DNA of 64,000 nucleotides from Selenomonas sp. oral taxon 892 str. F0426 (GCF_000468035.1 NZ_KI260540.1:12471-76470), one strand, 5' to 3'; counted from the stretch's first letter, positions 36,703 through 46,401 are shown. The notes: generated by a model not told the origin, from the sequence alone. Made by a program: numbers and translations.

Positions 36703-37248
36703 TTGTTCAGATTCACATTTGATTTTACAGAACAGGATGCACTTCACTTCACCCTCTTTTGTATTTTGAACGCCCCCTTGTTCAAATGGGCAAATCGAGT
36801 GGCGCTCGCTGTCCTGCTGACGATCCCGCTGCTCCCCATCCTGTTTTTTCTCCAAGATCTCCTGAGCGATGCCCCAGGGGAGTTCGAGGAGCTGCTCATA
36901 CGAACCGTTCTGACCACCGTCCTCTGTATTGTACTCTACCGCATTTACACCCATCTCTTGGAACGTACCACCACACGAGACGTGCTGCGCCGCCTTGAAG
37001 CGATGCGTGCTGCGCATATGTTTGGCATCCGTATTGTCATCTTCGAGGAGATGCACATCGTCGAACGCTGCGAGCATACAGAACGCACAATCGCCTATCG
37101 GAGCATTACCGATGTGAGTCTCTCCGACAATGGCATCTATCTCTTCACTGCACCAACAGAGGCAATCGTCCTACCCCTGTATATCTTTGCATCGGAGGAA
37201 GAAAAAAGGGAGCTCCTTGCTCTGGTTCGGGCAAAGGTGTCGCCGTAA
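36703..37248 (+). CDS. YcxB-like two-helix membrane protein
   Basis: 181 residues from a TTG start that has AGGAGG six bases upstream; the in-frame ATG at 36670 lies inside the preceding terminator and is rejected. FRFTFDFTEQDALHFTLFCILNAPLF leads into two membrane helices (about 27-50 and 58-80), then a soluble tail with IVIFEEMHIVERCEHTERTIAYRSITDVSLSDNGIYLFTAPTEAIVLPLYIF, the pattern of the YcxB C-terminal domain. Function of the family is unknown. Confidence 0.72.
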   Translation: MFRFTFDFTEQDALHFTLFCILNAPLFKWANRVALAVLLTIPLLPILFFLQDLLSDAPGEFEELLIRTVLTTVLCIVLYRIYTHLLERTTTRDVLRRLEAMRAAHMFGIRIVIFEEMHIVERCEHTERTIAYRSITDVSLSDNGIYLFTAPTEAIVLPLYIFASEEEKRELLALVRAKVSP

Positions 37249-37290
37249 CACAAAGGGCTCACATGCCAGATGCCATGTGAGCCCTTTGTG
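37249..37290. terminator. Bidirectional terminator between convergent genes
   Basis: A 17-bp perfect inverted repeat (37249-37265 with 37274-37290; CACAAAGGGCTCACATG) starts right after the plus-strand stop codon and ends 12 bp before the minus-strand stop at 37303. Confidence 0.88.
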
Positions 37291-37302
37291 ATGATAACTT
37301 TT

Positions 37303-37755
37303 TCAGCGGACGAAGAATCCTGCAAGCTTCATATCCTCATCGTAGCTGAGACGATAAACGACAGCTGTTGCCTTGTACCCCACGGCAATCTCACAGATGA
37401 CGTACCACTTGTCACCCTCCTTGCCTGCTGTCATGAGCGGCTTGCCGACACCCGCACGCGCGCCCCACTTCGGCGCGAACTCCGCCTTTGCTCCCGTGAC
37501 TTGCTCCGCCGTCAAATGCGGGCGCAGCTCACGCGTCGCCTCGAGCTGAAGCCCCGTCACATCATCCTTTTCAAAGCGCGTGATCGTCGCCATCACATGC
37601 TGCTCAACGGCCTGCACATCAAACGGTGCCTGTTCCTGCTGTGTCTGTTCCTGCGCTGCAGGTGCATCCTCAGCGTAGGCCGCAGGCGCTGCTGCAAATG
37701 CGCTGCCCGCGATGAGTACAGCGGCAAGAAGACGGGAAAGCATACGGATTTTCAT
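37303..37755 (-). CDS. Small exported protein (DUF3887-like)
   Basis: 150 residues. The signal peptide SRLLAAVLIAGSAFAAAPAAYA is followed by a Gln/Ala/Pro-rich stretch and a domain of about 100 residues (VEQHVMATITRFEKDDVTGLQLEATRELRPHL, KWYVICEIAVGYKATAVVYRLSYDEDMKLAGFFVR) that resembles DUF3887, a fold of the NTF2/ketosteroid-isomerase kind. Function unknown. The start at 37755 follows GGAGG by six bases; a second ATG two codons upstream abuts that site. Confidence 0.7.
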   Translation of the reverse strand: MKIRMLSRLLAAVLIAGSAFAAAPAAYAEDAPAAQEQTQQEQAPFDVQAVEQHVMATITRFEKDDVTGLQLEATRELRPHLTAEQVTGAKAEFAPKWGARAGVGKPLMTAGKEGDKWYVICEIAVGYKATAVVYRLSYDEDMKLAGFFVR

Positions 37756-37811
37756 AAACATCCTCCTATGAGTAGATCAACGGGGAGATGTACTCCCCTA
37801 AAACACACACC

Positions 37812-38504
37812 CTATTTAATGCATGAGAAACACGCGAGCGACTCGACGCACTCAACTGTCACGTCGCGATAGAGATTTTCCAGCCGCGCTTTGAGGCTCT
37901 CTTCCGTGTCGTACGGCGGTGTAAAGAATCCCATGCGCGTATAGAGATGCTTTACGACGAACTCTGTGCGCGGATTTCCTCCGAGCACGAATACGGAACC
38001 GGTCAGACGCCCGCCGGGACGCAGCACACGATGCACCTCGCTCCATGCAGCCTCCTTGTCCGGGAATGCATGAAAACCGTTAATCGAGACTGCCGCATCA
38101 AAGAAATTATCCTCGAACGTCAGCTGTCCGACATCTCCCTCGACGAATGCAATATTGTGTACCCCGATCGCATCGGCACGTGCACGCGCTGCCGCGAGCA
38201 TCGCCGGTGAATAGTCGAGACAGGTGATGTCTGCGTTCGGCAGCTCGGCATAGACAGGCAGCGATAGGCATCCCGTCCCCACTGGCACCTCTAGCAGACG
38301 CCCGTCAAAGCCCTCATGTGCTGCGCGCAGTGCAAGGCCGACGTAGCGGCTCACGCCATTTCTGTCCAGCCCCCACACGAGCCGCGAGACGAATTTCCCC
38401 GACCACGTCGAATACGTCATCATCCCATCGTAGAGACTTGCAAGCCGCCCCACCGAGTGATACGCGCCCCTTATCTTTTCATACCGCCGTAATTCCTCGT
38501 CCAT
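37812..38504 (-). CDS. Class I SAM-dependent methyltransferase
   Basis: 230 residues. LLEVPVGTGCLSLPVYAELPNADITCLDYSPAMLAAARARAD is motif I with the acidic ribose ligand, VEGDVGQLTFEDNFFDAAVSINGFHAF motif II-III, and HRVLRPGGRLTGSVFV the usual later block. Overall it looks like UbiE/Methyltransf_11 proteins, but no quinone-specific mark is seen. The mqn genes lie about 18 kb away, so a menaquinone-methylation role is only a possibility. The start at 38504 follows AAAGGA; earlier ATGs at 38528 and 38522 are alternatives. Confidence 0.85.
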   Translation of the reverse strand: MDEELRRYEKIRGAYHSVGRLASLYDGMMTYSTWSGKFVSRLVWGLDRNGVSRYVGLALRAAHEGFDGRLLEVPVGTGCLSLPVYAELPNADITCLDYSPAMLAAARARADAIGVHNIAFVEGDVGQLTFEDNFFDAAVSINGFHAFPDKEAAWSEVHRVLRPGGRLTGSVFVLGGNPRTEFVVKHLYTRMGFFTPPYDTEESLKARLENLYRDVTVECVESLACFSCIK

Positions 38505-38643
38505 CGTGACGTCCTTTCTCATTGCCATTGGGATATATTCTAGCATAAAATACGCGAAGGTTCAAATCACACAACCTTATAGACACACTTTATATTCGGT
38601 GGTAAACTTTAGGTAATCAATGAAAACGAAAGGGAGATCCATC

Positions 38644-39696
38644 ATGCAGCAGTGTTCCTATATCACGATCATCCTGGCATCATTGCTTGCCCTCTTTGCG
38701 GGATGCGGCAACGAGCAGAGTAGGGAGTCGCCGCCTCCTCTTGTGCGGACGATGACGGTGGGCGATGCCGCTGCATCGGAGGCAGGATATACGGGCACGG
38801 TGCGCGGACGCTATGAGACACGGCTTGCCTTTCAGGTCGGCGGTCAGGTTCTCTCACGCAACGTCAATGTCGGCGCACACGTCCGCGCGGGCGATGTGCT
38901 CATGGTGATCGACGCACGCGACGTGCAGCAGCAGGTAAATGCAGCGAACGCCGCCGTCCAAGCCGCGCTCTCGCGCTACGACCTCGCGCGCACGGAGCGT
39001 GCACGCTACGAGCAGCTCTATGCCGCGCAGGCGATCTCCGAGGCGATGCTCGACCAGTACCGTACGAACGAGCACGCCGCCGAAGCTGCCTATCGGCAAG
39101 CCGTCGCGCAGGACAGTGCGAGCCGCAACGCGCTCGGCTACACGAACCTCGTTGCGGGCGCGGACGGCGTGATCTCGAACATCACGGCAGAGGAGGGACA
39201 GATCATCGCTGCAGGGCAGACGGTCATGACTCTCACGCAGGAAGGAGAACGCGAGATCGAGATCGCCGTGCCTGAGAGCAGTCTCGCGGCGGTCGCCGTC
39301 GGTATGCCCGCTGCCGTTTCCCTTTGGGCGAACAGCGCTGCCTACACGGGCACACTGCGCGAACTCTCGCCCGTTCCGGACGCAGCGACGCGCACCTATA
39401 CCGCACGCATTGCACTCACAGATGCCCCCGCTGACCTCCCGCTGGGCATGACGGCACGTGTCCGCCTCGGTGCATCCGTGCAAAGCGGTGCTGCGATTCC
39501 CCTTTCCGCACTGTACCAAACGGATGACACGACAGCCGTCTACGTCGTCGAGGACGATGCGGTGCGCCTTTACCCCGTCACCGTCACGGCATTCCGCACG
39601 AATGACGCCGTTGTCGCAGGGCTGCCGCCGGGCGCACGCATTGTGACAGCGGGCGTACACCAGCTCCACGAGGGAGAGAAGGTGCGGACGAAATGA
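38644..39696 (+). CDS. RND efflux periplasmic adaptor lipoprotein (MFP)
   Basis: 350 residues. The lipobox LLALFAGC (Cys21) predicts an outer- or inner-membrane-anchored lipoprotein. The mature order is beta-barrel, lipoyl half (LAFQVGGQVLSRNVNVGAHVRAGDVLMVID), alpha hairpin (about 95-150, QQQVNAANAAVQAALSRYDLARTERARYEQLYAAQAISEAMLDQY), second lipoyl half (GVISNITAEEGQIIAAGQTVMTL) and membrane-proximal domain. It couples the RND pump to an outer-membrane channel; no TolC-like gene is in this window. The 3' end overlaps the pump gene by 4 bp. The start at 38644 follows GGGAG. Confidence 0.92.
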   Translation: MQQCSYITIILASLLALFAGCGNEQSRESPPPLVRTMTVGDAAASEAGYTGTVRGRYETRLAFQVGGQVLSRNVNVGAHVRAGDVLMVIDARDVQQQVNAANAAVQAALSRYDLARTERARYEQLYAAQAISEAMLDQYRTNEHAAEAAYRQAVAQDSASRNALGYTNLVAGADGVISNITAEEGQIIAAGQTVMTLTQEGEREIEIAVPESSLAAVAVGMPAAVSLWANSAAYTGTLRELSPVPDAATRTYTARIALTDAPADLPLGMTARVRLGASVQSGAAIPLSALYQTDDTTAVYVVEDDAVRLYPVTVTAFRTNDAVVAGLPPGARIVTAGVHQLHEGEKVRTK

Positions 39697-42600
39697 GAAA
39701 CCTCACAGAGCTCTCCCTGCGTCACCGCGCACTCGTCTGGTACTTCATCATTGTCTTTGCGGTCGGCGGCGTCTTTGCCTACAACAGCCTCGGACGCATG
39801 GAGGATCCCGCCTTTACCATCCGCCAGATGGTCGTCTCCGCCGTATGGCCGGGCGCAACCGCCGAGGAGATGCAGGAGCAGGTCACGGACAAACTCGAGC
39901 GGCGCTTTCAGGATACGCCGGGACTCAAACAGATTCACAGCGAGACGCGTGCGGGACAGACTACGATCTACGTCCAGCTGCGCGACGAGGTCGACGCATC
40001 GCAGATTCGCCCGACATGGCGCGACGTACGGAACTTCGGCGAGGACGTAAAGCGCGACCTGCCGGACGGTGTCTACGGGCCGTTCTACAACGACCGATTT
40101 GACGATGTATACGGCTCCGTCTACGCCATCACAGGCGCGGACTACAGTGACGAGGAACTGCGCGCAATGGCAGAGGCGGCGCGACGCCGCATCCTCACCG
40201 TCCCCAGCGTGCAAAAGGTGGAGCTGATCGGCGTACAGAGTGAGCGCGTCTACGTCGAGATCGCCCTCGAACGCCTCGCGCAGCTCGGCATCCCCCCGAC
40301 GGCCATCACAGATGCACTCGCCGCACAGGATGCCATGATGACGAGCGGCAGCATTGAGACGGCGAGCGATACGGTGCATTTACGCGCCTCTGGCGTATTT
40401 CACGACATCGAGGATATCCGCGCGCTTCCGATTGCAGCAAACGGGAAGGTCTTCCGCCTCGGCGATATTGCGTCGGTGGAGCGCAGAGCCGTCGACCCGC
40501 CCGAGCCGCGCATGCTGTACAACGGTACGCCCGCCGTCGGCATCGCCGTCTCGATGGAAGCGGGCGGCAACATCCTCGCCCTCGGTGCAGATCTCAGAGA
40601 TCTCACAGCGGCGATCCAGCAGGATCTCCCGCTCGGCGCTCAGCTGCACGAGGTATCAAATCAGCCATCCGTCGTACAGCACTCCATTCACGACTTCGTC
40701 GAAACGCTTGCACTCGCCATCCTCATCGTACTCGGCGTCAGCTTCCTCTCGCTCGGTCTGCGTACCGGGCTTGTTGTCGCGGGCTGCATTCCGCTCGTTC
40801 TCGCAGGCACCTTCGTCGCCATGTACCTCCTCGGCATCGACCTGCACAAGGTCTCCCTCGGTGCACTCATCATTTCCCTCGGCCTATTGGTTGACGATGC
40901 CATCATTGCCGTCGAGATGATGAGCGTCCAGCTCGAGCGCGGCATGGGACGCTTTGACGCCGCGTGCTACGCCTTTACCCAGACGGCGAAGCCCATGCTC
41001 ACAGGCACGCTCATCACCTGTGCGGGCTTCATCCCCGTTGCATTCTCCAAGGGCATGGCGAGTGAGTTCTGCGCCGCACTCTTCCCCGTCATCGGCATCT
41101 CCCTCGTATTAAGTTGGGTAGTCTCCGTTATGGTTGCGCCGCTCTTCGGCTACTATCTGATCCGTGTGAAAAAATCCGAGGAGGGCGCACACGATCCGTA
41201 CAGCAGCCCCTTCTATCGACTCTTTCGGCGCGTACTGACACTCTTTCTCTCGCACCGCACCGCCGTCCTCATCGACACCGTGCTCATCTTTATCCTCTCC
41301 CTTGCGGCGTTCCCGCACATCAAGCAGACCTTTTTCCCGCCCTCCCTGCGCCCCGAACTGATCGTGCGCCTGACCCTGCCGCAGGGCGCATCCATACAGG
41401 CGACTGCGGCGGAGGCGGATCGTCTCACGGCAATCCTCGCGGCGCACAGCGACAAGATCCAAAACTATGCCGCCTACATCGGCCGCTTTACACCGCGCTT
41501 CGTCCTTACCGTCGACCCGAAGGCGGACGCGCCGAACAGCGCCCAGTTCGTCATCACGGCCAAGGACACCGATGCACGTGAGGAGCTTGCCGCCGTAATT
41601 GCAGATGCCCGCCGCAATGAACTCACAGGCGTGCGGGTATCCACACAGTACATCCAGACCGGACCGCCCGCCGACTTTCCCATCATGCTGCGCGTGTCTG
41701 CACCGACGACGGACGAGGTGCGCCGCGTCGCCGAGGAGGTCGCCGCCATTGTCGCCGCCGATCCCGCCGCGACGAACGTCCATCTCGACTGGATCGAGAA
41801 ATCCAAGGCCATTCGCATCGACTTTGACAAGGAAAAGCTGAAACTCTACGGCATCAGCGCAAAAATGGTCAAGCAGATGCTCTACACCGAGCTGACGGGT
41901 GCCGAGGCGGCGGAGTTCTACACGGGCGACCGCACCATCGGCATTGTCCTGCGCCTCGCAGAACGCGACCGCACGAACATCGAGCGCCTCGGTGAACTGC
42001 CGATTGCGACAGCGGGCGGCAGCGTCCCGCTCGCACAGATCGCGCATCTCTCCTACGGCGCAGAGGACGGTCTCATCAAGCGGCACAACCTCCGCCCGAG
42101 CATCCTCGTGCAGGCAGAGGTCACGCAAGGCGAGGGGAACGATGCTGCGCTGCGCGTCTACAAGGCAACCGAGCAGCTGCGTGCCAGCCTCCCCGCGGGC
42201 ACAACAGTCGAGACAGCGGGCGCACTCGCGGATTCCGCCGACTCCATGCACTACCTCATGCAGCCCATCCCCGCCATGATCTTCATCATCATGACCCTGC
42301 TCATGCTGCAGGTCGGCACAATGGGCAAGATGGCACTCACCCTCCTCACCGCCCCGATGGGACTCATCGGCGTCGCGCTCGCCATGCTGCTCACAGACTC
42401 CGCGCTCGGCTTCGTCGCCTACCTCGGCGTCCTCGCCCTATTCGGCATGATCATCCGCAACTCCGTCATCCTCATCGACCAGATCAAAAAACATGAAGAG
42501 GCGGGTGAAAAGCCCATGGACGCCATCATCGACTCCGCCGTCCTGCGATTCCGCCCCATCATGCTCACCGCTGCCGCCGCCATCCTCGGCATGCTCCCGC

Positions 42601-42725
42601 TCATGCGCAGCATCTTCTGGGGGCCGATGGCGGTCGCCATCGCGGGCGGCCTCATCGTCGCAACCGTGCTGACACTCTTGGTGCTGCCCGTCATGTATGC
42701 AGTCGCGTATCGGGTGAAGGAATAG
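39693..42725 (+). CDS. RND efflux transporter, AcrB/HAE family
   Basis: 1010 residues with the duplicated RND layout: a first membrane helix (VWYFIIVFAVGGVFAYNSLG), a large periplasmic loop, helices 2-6 around VSLGALIISLGLLVDDAIIAVEMM (the proton-relay DD of helix 4), a second loop (about 530-840), and helices 8-12 ending in GLIVATVLTLLVLPVMYAVAYRVKE. The pump uses the proton gradient to export drugs or metabolites across both membranes. Cognate substrates cannot be told. It is coupled to its adaptor gene, and only 10 bp separate it from hsdM. Confidence 0.93.
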   Translation: MRNLTELSLRHRALVWYFIIVFAVGGVFAYNSLGRMEDPAFTIRQMVVSAVWPGATAEEMQEQVTDKLERRFQDTPGLKQIHSETRAGQTTIYVQLRDEVDASQIRPTWRDVRNFGEDVKRDLPDGVYGPFYNDRFDDVYGSVYAITGADYSDEELRAMAEAARRRILTVPSVQKVELIGVQSERVYVEIALERLAQLGIPPTAITDALAAQDAMMTSGSIETASDTVHLRASGVFHDIEDIRALPIAANGKVFRLGDIASVERRAVDPPEPRMLYNGTPAVGIAVSMEAGGNILALGADLRDLTAAIQQDLPLGAQLHEVSNQPSVVQHSIHDFVETLALAILIVLGVSFLSLGLRTGLVVAGCIPLVLAGTFVAMYLLGIDLHKVSLGALIISLGLLVDDAIIAVEMMSVQLERGMGRFDAACYAFTQTAKPMLTGTLITCAGFIPVAFSKGMASEFCAALFPVIGISLVLSWVVSVMVAPLFGYYLIRVKKSEEGAHDPYSSPFYRLFRRVLTLFLSHRTAVLIDTVLIFILSLAAFPHIKQTFFPPSLRPELIVRLTLPQGASIQATAAEADRLTAILAAHSDKIQNYAAYIGRFTPRFVLTVDPKADAPNSAQFVITAKDTDAREELAAVIADARRNELTGVRVSTQYIQTGPPADFPIMLRVSAPTTDEVRRVAEEVAAIVAADPAATNVHLDWIEKSKAIRIDFDKEKLKLYGISAKMVKQMLYTELTGAEAAEFYTGDRTIGIVLRLAERDRTNIERLGELPIATAGGSVPLAQIAHLSYGAEDGLIKRHNLRPSILVQAEVTQGEGNDAALRVYKATEQLRASLPAGTTVETAGALADSADSMHYLMQPIPAMIFIIMTLLMLQVGTMGKMALTLLTAPMGLIGVALAMLLTDSALGFVAYLGVLALFGMIIRNSVILIDQIKKHEEAGEKPMDAIIDSAVLRFRPIMLTAAAAILGMLPLMRSIFWGPMAVAIAGGLIVATVLTLLVLPVMYAVAYRVKE

Positions 42726-42735
42726 GAGAATACCA

Positions 42736-44211
42736 TTGATTACCGGCGAACTCAAAAGCAAAATTGACAAAATCTGGAACGATATGTTTTCCTACGGTAT
42801 GTCAAATCCGCTCGTTGTGATCGAGCAGCTCACCTATCTGTTCTTCATCAAGTCGCTCGACGACATGGAGACGGATAACGAAAAGGCGGCAGCAATCTTC
42901 GGCACCGACTTCACACGCATCTTCCCTGCGGACGCAGCGGGGCAGGAGATGCGTTGGAGCGTCTTTCAGAATCGGAAAGCAGAGGACATACACGCCATCC
43001 TGCGCGACAAGCTCTTTCCCTTTATCAAGGAGCTGAAGGGCAGCGCCAAGGGCGCAGACGCGTGTGCCTATGCCCGCTATATGGAGAATGCCGTCTTCTC
43101 CCTGCCGAATCCACTCATCACGGAGAAGGTTGTCACGGCAGTCTCCGCGCTGCCGCTCAGTGACCGCGATCTCAAGGGCGACCTCTACGAGTACATGATC
43201 TCAAAACTCCAGACAGCAGGGCGCGTCGGACAGTTCCGCACCCCGCGCCATATCATCCGCATGATGGTGCGACTCATGCGTCCGCAGCTGAGCGACCGCA
43301 TCGTCGATCCCGCATGCGGAACGGGCGGCTTCCTCGTGGGTGCGGGCTCGTTCGTGCGCGAGCACTACAACAGGGAACTCCGCACGGACAAGTGTATGCA
43401 GGAGCATTTTGAAAACGAGATGTTCACGGGCTACGACACCGATCAGACCATGCTCCGCATCACGGCGATGAACACCATCCTGCACGGCATGGACGGTGCA
43501 GACATCCAGTTCAGCGATGCCCTCTCGAAGAACAACACGGACACGAACAAATATACGCTCGTTCTCGCAAATCCGCCGTTCAAAGGCTCGCTCGACGGGC
43601 AGAATATCGCGGGCAGTCTCACTGCAAAGGTCAAGACCACGAAGACCGAGCTGCTCTTTGTCGCGCTCTTTTTGCGGATGCTCGACGCGGGCGGACGCTG
43701 TGCGTGCATCGTCCCCGACGGCGTTCTGTTCGGTGCGTCGCGGGCGCACAAAGATCTGCGCAAGGAACTCGTCGATCACAACCTCCTGCAGGCAGTCATC
43801 TCCATGCCCTCGGGCGTATTCAAGCCGTATGCGGGTGTCTCCACCGCGATCCTCATCTTTACCAAGACAGGTACGGGCGGCACGGAGCGCGTCTGGTTCT
43901 ACGATATGAAGTCGGACGGCTTCTCGCTCGACGATAAGCGCGAACCTCTCGACCACACAGACGATATCGAGGACATCGTCGCGCGTTTCTCCCGCATGGG
44001 GGATGAGGCAGCACGCGCACGCACAGAGCAGAGCTTCCTCGTGCCTGTGGAGGAGATTCGCGCAAACGGCTATGATCTCTCCATCAATAAATATAAAGAA
44101 ATCGAATATACGCCTGTGGAGTATCCGCCTGTGAAGGACATCATGCAGGATATTCGCCGTCTTTATTGGGAGTTGGACGGGTTACTAGGAGAATTGGAGC
44201 GGAAGATTTAG
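42736..44211 (+). CDS. hsdM: Type I restriction-modification DNA methyltransferase subunit
   Basis: 491 residues. HsdM N-terminal helices (MITGELKSKIDKIWNDMFSYGMSNPLVVIEQLTYLFFIK) are followed by the N6-adenine methyltransferase core with DPACGTGGF (191-199, AdoMet site) and NPPF (279-282, catalytic). LQTAGRVGQFRTPRHIIRMMV is the family's linker. It methylates adenine in the site defined by HsdS. The start codon is TTG preceded by AGGAG. It begins directly after the RND pump gene, but the shared direction may be coincidental. Confidence 0.96.
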   Translation: MITGELKSKIDKIWNDMFSYGMSNPLVVIEQLTYLFFIKSLDDMETDNEKAAAIFGTDFTRIFPADAAGQEMRWSVFQNRKAEDIHAILRDKLFPFIKELKGSAKGADACAYARYMENAVFSLPNPLITEKVVTAVSALPLSDRDLKGDLYEYMISKLQTAGRVGQFRTPRHIIRMMVRLMRPQLSDRIVDPACGTGGFLVGAGSFVREHYNRELRTDKCMQEHFENEMFTGYDTDQTMLRITAMNTILHGMDGADIQFSDALSKNNTDTNKYTLVLANPPFKGSLDGQNIAGSLTAKVKTTKTELLFVALFLRMLDAGGRCACIVPDGVLFGASRAHKDLRKELVDHNLLQAVISMPSGVFKPYAGVSTAILIFTKTGTGGTERVWFYDMKSDGFSLDDKREPLDHTDDIEDIVARFSRMGDEAARARTEQSFLVPVEEIRANGYDLSINKYKEIEYTPVEYPPVKDIMQDIRRLYWELDGLLGELERKI

Positions 44212-44221
44212 GGGGGACAAG

Positions 44222-45337
44222 ATGAGCAAGATGTTCTTAGGTGATGTCTGTCTGCCGGAATCCTCCAACATTGCACAAAAGGATTTAACGGACAAAGACG
44301 GACAATACCCCATATACGGCGCAAGCGGGTTAATTTCTCATGTCAATTTTTATCGACAGGAATGCGAATATATTGCCGTGGTAAAAGATGGGGCAGGAAT
44401 CGGTCGTGTCTTTCTCCTTCCGCCTTATTCATCCGTCATTGGAACAATGCAGTATATCCTGCCAAAACCGAATATTGATGTGCATTATTTATATTTTGCG
44501 ATGCAGTTCATGAATCTCGCAAAATATTATAGCGGGTCAACAATTCCACATATCTATTTCAAGAACTATAAGTACGAGCCTATCAAACTTCCTCCCCTTG
44601 AGAAACAACGAGAAATAGCCGATACACTCGAAACAATCAAGCAAACCGAAGACAATCTAAACGAACAAATAACGCATTTAGATGAACTCGTCAAATCACA
44701 ATTTGTAGAGATGTTCGGGGCTCCTGTGACGAATCCTATGGGGTGGAAAACCTTGAAAATCGCAGATACCCTTATAGTTGAGCCACAAAATGGCTTATAT
44801 AAGCCGCAATCCGATTATGTTCACGATAAGTCAGGAATACCAATTCTCCGAATAGATGGGTTCTACGAAGGGAAGGTATCGAATTGGCTTGTACTAAAAC
44901 GATTAAAATGTACAAAAGAAGAAATTCAAAAATATCTCCTACATGAAGGTGACATAGTTATCAATCGTGTGAACAGTATTGAACATCTTGGAAAATGTAC
45001 ACACATTTCAAACTTACATGAACCTACAGTTTACGAATCTAATATGATGAGAATGCACTTTGACCCAACACGATTTAATCCTGTATATATCACGAGACTG
45101 CTGTGTACACAGTATATATACAACCAAATTATCAATCATTCAAAAAAAGCAGTGAATCAGGCAAGCATCAACCAAAAAGATGTGATGGATTTTAATATTT
45201 ATCACCCTCCCCTCTCGCTCCAAAACAAATTTGCCGCCTTTGTCGAACAAGTCGACAAATCGAAATTAGTACTCCGTCAGCTCCTCGAAAAGCAGCAAAC
45301 GCTCAAAGCAGCCCTCATGCAGGAATATTTTTCCTGA
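44222..45337 (+). CDS. hsdS: Type I specificity subunit, two target-recognition domains
   Basis: 371 residues. TRD1 (1-130) ends in the first conserved helix KLPPLEKQREIADTLETIKQTEDNLNEQITHLDEL; TRD2 (about 167-320) ends in PPLSLQNKFAAFVEQVDKSKLVLRQLLEKQQTLKAALMQEYFS. TRD1 is short, since many HsdS proteins exceed 400 residues. Exact 29-bp (44690-44718) and 32-bp (45236-45267) repeats flank TRD2 and recur around a silent cassette downstream. TRDs are AT-rich while hsdM and hsdR are GC-rich, the usual mosaic pattern. Together with HsdM it sets both methylation and cutting specificity. Confidence 0.94.
   Translation: MSKMFLGDVCLPESSNIAQKDLTDKDGQYPIYGASGLISHVNFYRQECEYIAVVKDGAGIGRVFLLPPYSSVIGTMQYILPKPNIDVHYLYFAMQFMNLAKYYSGSTIPHIYFKNYKYEPIKLPPLEKQREIADTLETIKQTEDNLNEQITHLDELVKSQFVEMFGAPVTNPMGWKTLKIADTLIVEPQNGLYKPQSDYVHDKSGIPILRIDGFYEGKVSNWLVLKRLKCTKEEIQKYLLHEGDIVINRVNSIEHLGKCTHISNLHEPTVYESNMMRMHFDPTRFNPVYITRLLCTQYIYNQIINHSKKAVNQASINQKDVMDFNIYHPPLSLQNKFAAFVEQVDKSKLVLRQLLEKQQTLKAALMQEYFS
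44690..44718 (+). repeat. 29-bp direct repeat, copy 1 (start of hsdS TRD2)
   Basis: This 29-bp block encodes VKSQFVEMF at the join of the central helix and TRD2. It is identical to 46373-46401 in the same orientation. CAAAT (44692-44696) and ATTTG (44701-44705) form an inverted repeat around CACA. Flanking bases differ between copies, so the identity ends sharply. Confidence 0.95.
45236..45267 (+). repeat. 32-bp direct repeat with palindromic core, copy 1 (end of hsdS TRD2)
   Basis: Identical to 46895-46926 in the same orientation. Within it TTTGTCGA (45239-45246) and TCGACAAA (45252-45259) are perfect reverse complements around ACAAG, the arm-spacer-arm layout of a tyrosine recombinase crossover site. 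It encodes part of AFVEQVDKSK. Confidence 0.95.
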
Positions 45338-45377
45338 TTTTTTGCGGTGTCAGAGGTCGGTCGAAAGGAACAACGGC

Positions 45378-46370
45378 ATGAAAGACCACCTCATTACAGA
45401 GATATTGCAGGAAATGCTCCCTCATCTGAACAACGCTCAAATGGTGCAGTTGAGAGCAACGCTTACGCGCTGCCTCGCCGCGCGTGAGGTGACAGCACAC
45501 ACGAACGCAGTACTCTCCCCGACGCACAAGAACAACGAACTCGTCCATATGTTCATTGCCGCGAAAAAGGTAGAGGGGTGCAGTGAAAAAACAATCCGTT
45601 ACTATGAGACAACCATCCGGAGACTTCTCTCCTCCTCTGATCGGCATCTCACACATCTCACGACCGATGACCTCCGTGCCTATCTGTCCGACTATCAGGA
45701 GAGCCGTGCGTGCAGTCGGGCGAACATCGACAACATTCGCCGCATCCTGTCGAGTTTCTTTGCGTGGCTCGAGGATGAGAACTACATCCTAAAGAGTCCC
45801 GTGCGCCGCATTCACAAGATCAAGACGGCGAAGATCATCAAGGAAACGTACAGCGATGAGGCACTGGAGCAGCTGCGCGACCATGCGGAGCATATCCGTG
45901 ATCTCGCTATGATCGATCTGCTCGCCTCCACGGGGATGCGCGTTGGCGAGCTTGTACGTCTGAACCGCAGTGACATCGACTTTGAGCGGCGCGAATGCGT
46001 CGTGTTCGGCAAGGGGAGCAAGGAGCGCCCCGTCTATTTTGATGCACGGACGAAAATTCATCTGAGTGCCTATATGGACAGCCGCACCGACGGCAATCCC
46101 GCGCTCTTCGTCTCGCTGCAAAATCCGCACAATCGTCTCGCAATTAGCGGCGTGGAGATCCGCCTCAGAAAGCTCGGTCGACGGCTCGGCATCGCAAAGG
46201 TACACCCGCACAAGTTCCGCCGTACACTCGCGACACGCGCAATCGATAAGGGGATGCCGATCGAGCAGGTACAGCAGCTCCTCGGTCACAGCAAGATCGA
46301 AACAACAATGGCGTACGCAATGGTCGATCAAAACAACGTGAAACTCGCCCATCAAAAATATATCGCATAG
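45378..46370 (+). CDS. Tyrosine recombinase within the hsdS locus (specificity-switching candidate)
   Basis: 330 residues. The N-terminal core-binding domain spans about 50-140 (LVHMFIAAKKVEGCSEKTIRYYETTIRRLL), the catalytic domain about 155-320. All expected residues are seen: R188 (GMRVGEL), K in GKGSKER, H278-x-x-R281 (HKFRR), H304 (LGH) and Y313 (AYAMV). Similar recombinases next to hsdS invert or exchange specificity gene parts in many bacteria. The start at 45378 follows AAAGGA; the frame to 45342 is rejected. It lies 40 bp after hsdS and directly before the silent cassette, so it is the likely actor on the flanking repeats. Codon use is GC-rich like hsdM, unlike the TRDs. Confidence 0.93.
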   Translation: MKDHLITEILQEMLPHLNNAQMVQLRATLTRCLAAREVTAHTNAVLSPTHKNNELVHMFIAAKKVEGCSEKTIRYYETTIRRLLSSSDRHLTHLTTDDLRAYLSDYQESRACSRANIDNIRRILSSFFAWLEDENYILKSPVRRIHKIKTAKIIKETYSDEALEQLRDHAEHIRDLAMIDLLASTGMRVGELVRLNRSDIDFERRECVVFGKGSKERPVYFDARTKIHLSAYMDSRTDGNPALFVSLQNPHNRLAISGVEIRLRKLGRRLGIAKVHPHKFRRTLATRAIDKGMPIEQVQQLLGHSKIETTMAYAMVDQNNVKLAHQKYIA

Positions 46371-46372
46371 GT

Positions 46373-46401
46373 GTCAAATCACAATTTGTAGAGATGTTCG
46401 G
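46373..46401 (+). repeat. 29-bp direct repeat, copy 2 (start of silent TRD cassette)
   Basis: Exact copy of 44690-44718, same orientation, beginning two bases after the recombinase stop codon. Recombination between the two copies would delete 1,683 bp and join hsdS TRD1 to the silent TRD in frame. Confidence 0.95.

Noticed and set aside
41109-42251. 380-residue minus-strand frame inside the RND pump gene
   Set aside because: Shadow of the RND transporter gene in GC-rich DNA; no motif and no start signal.
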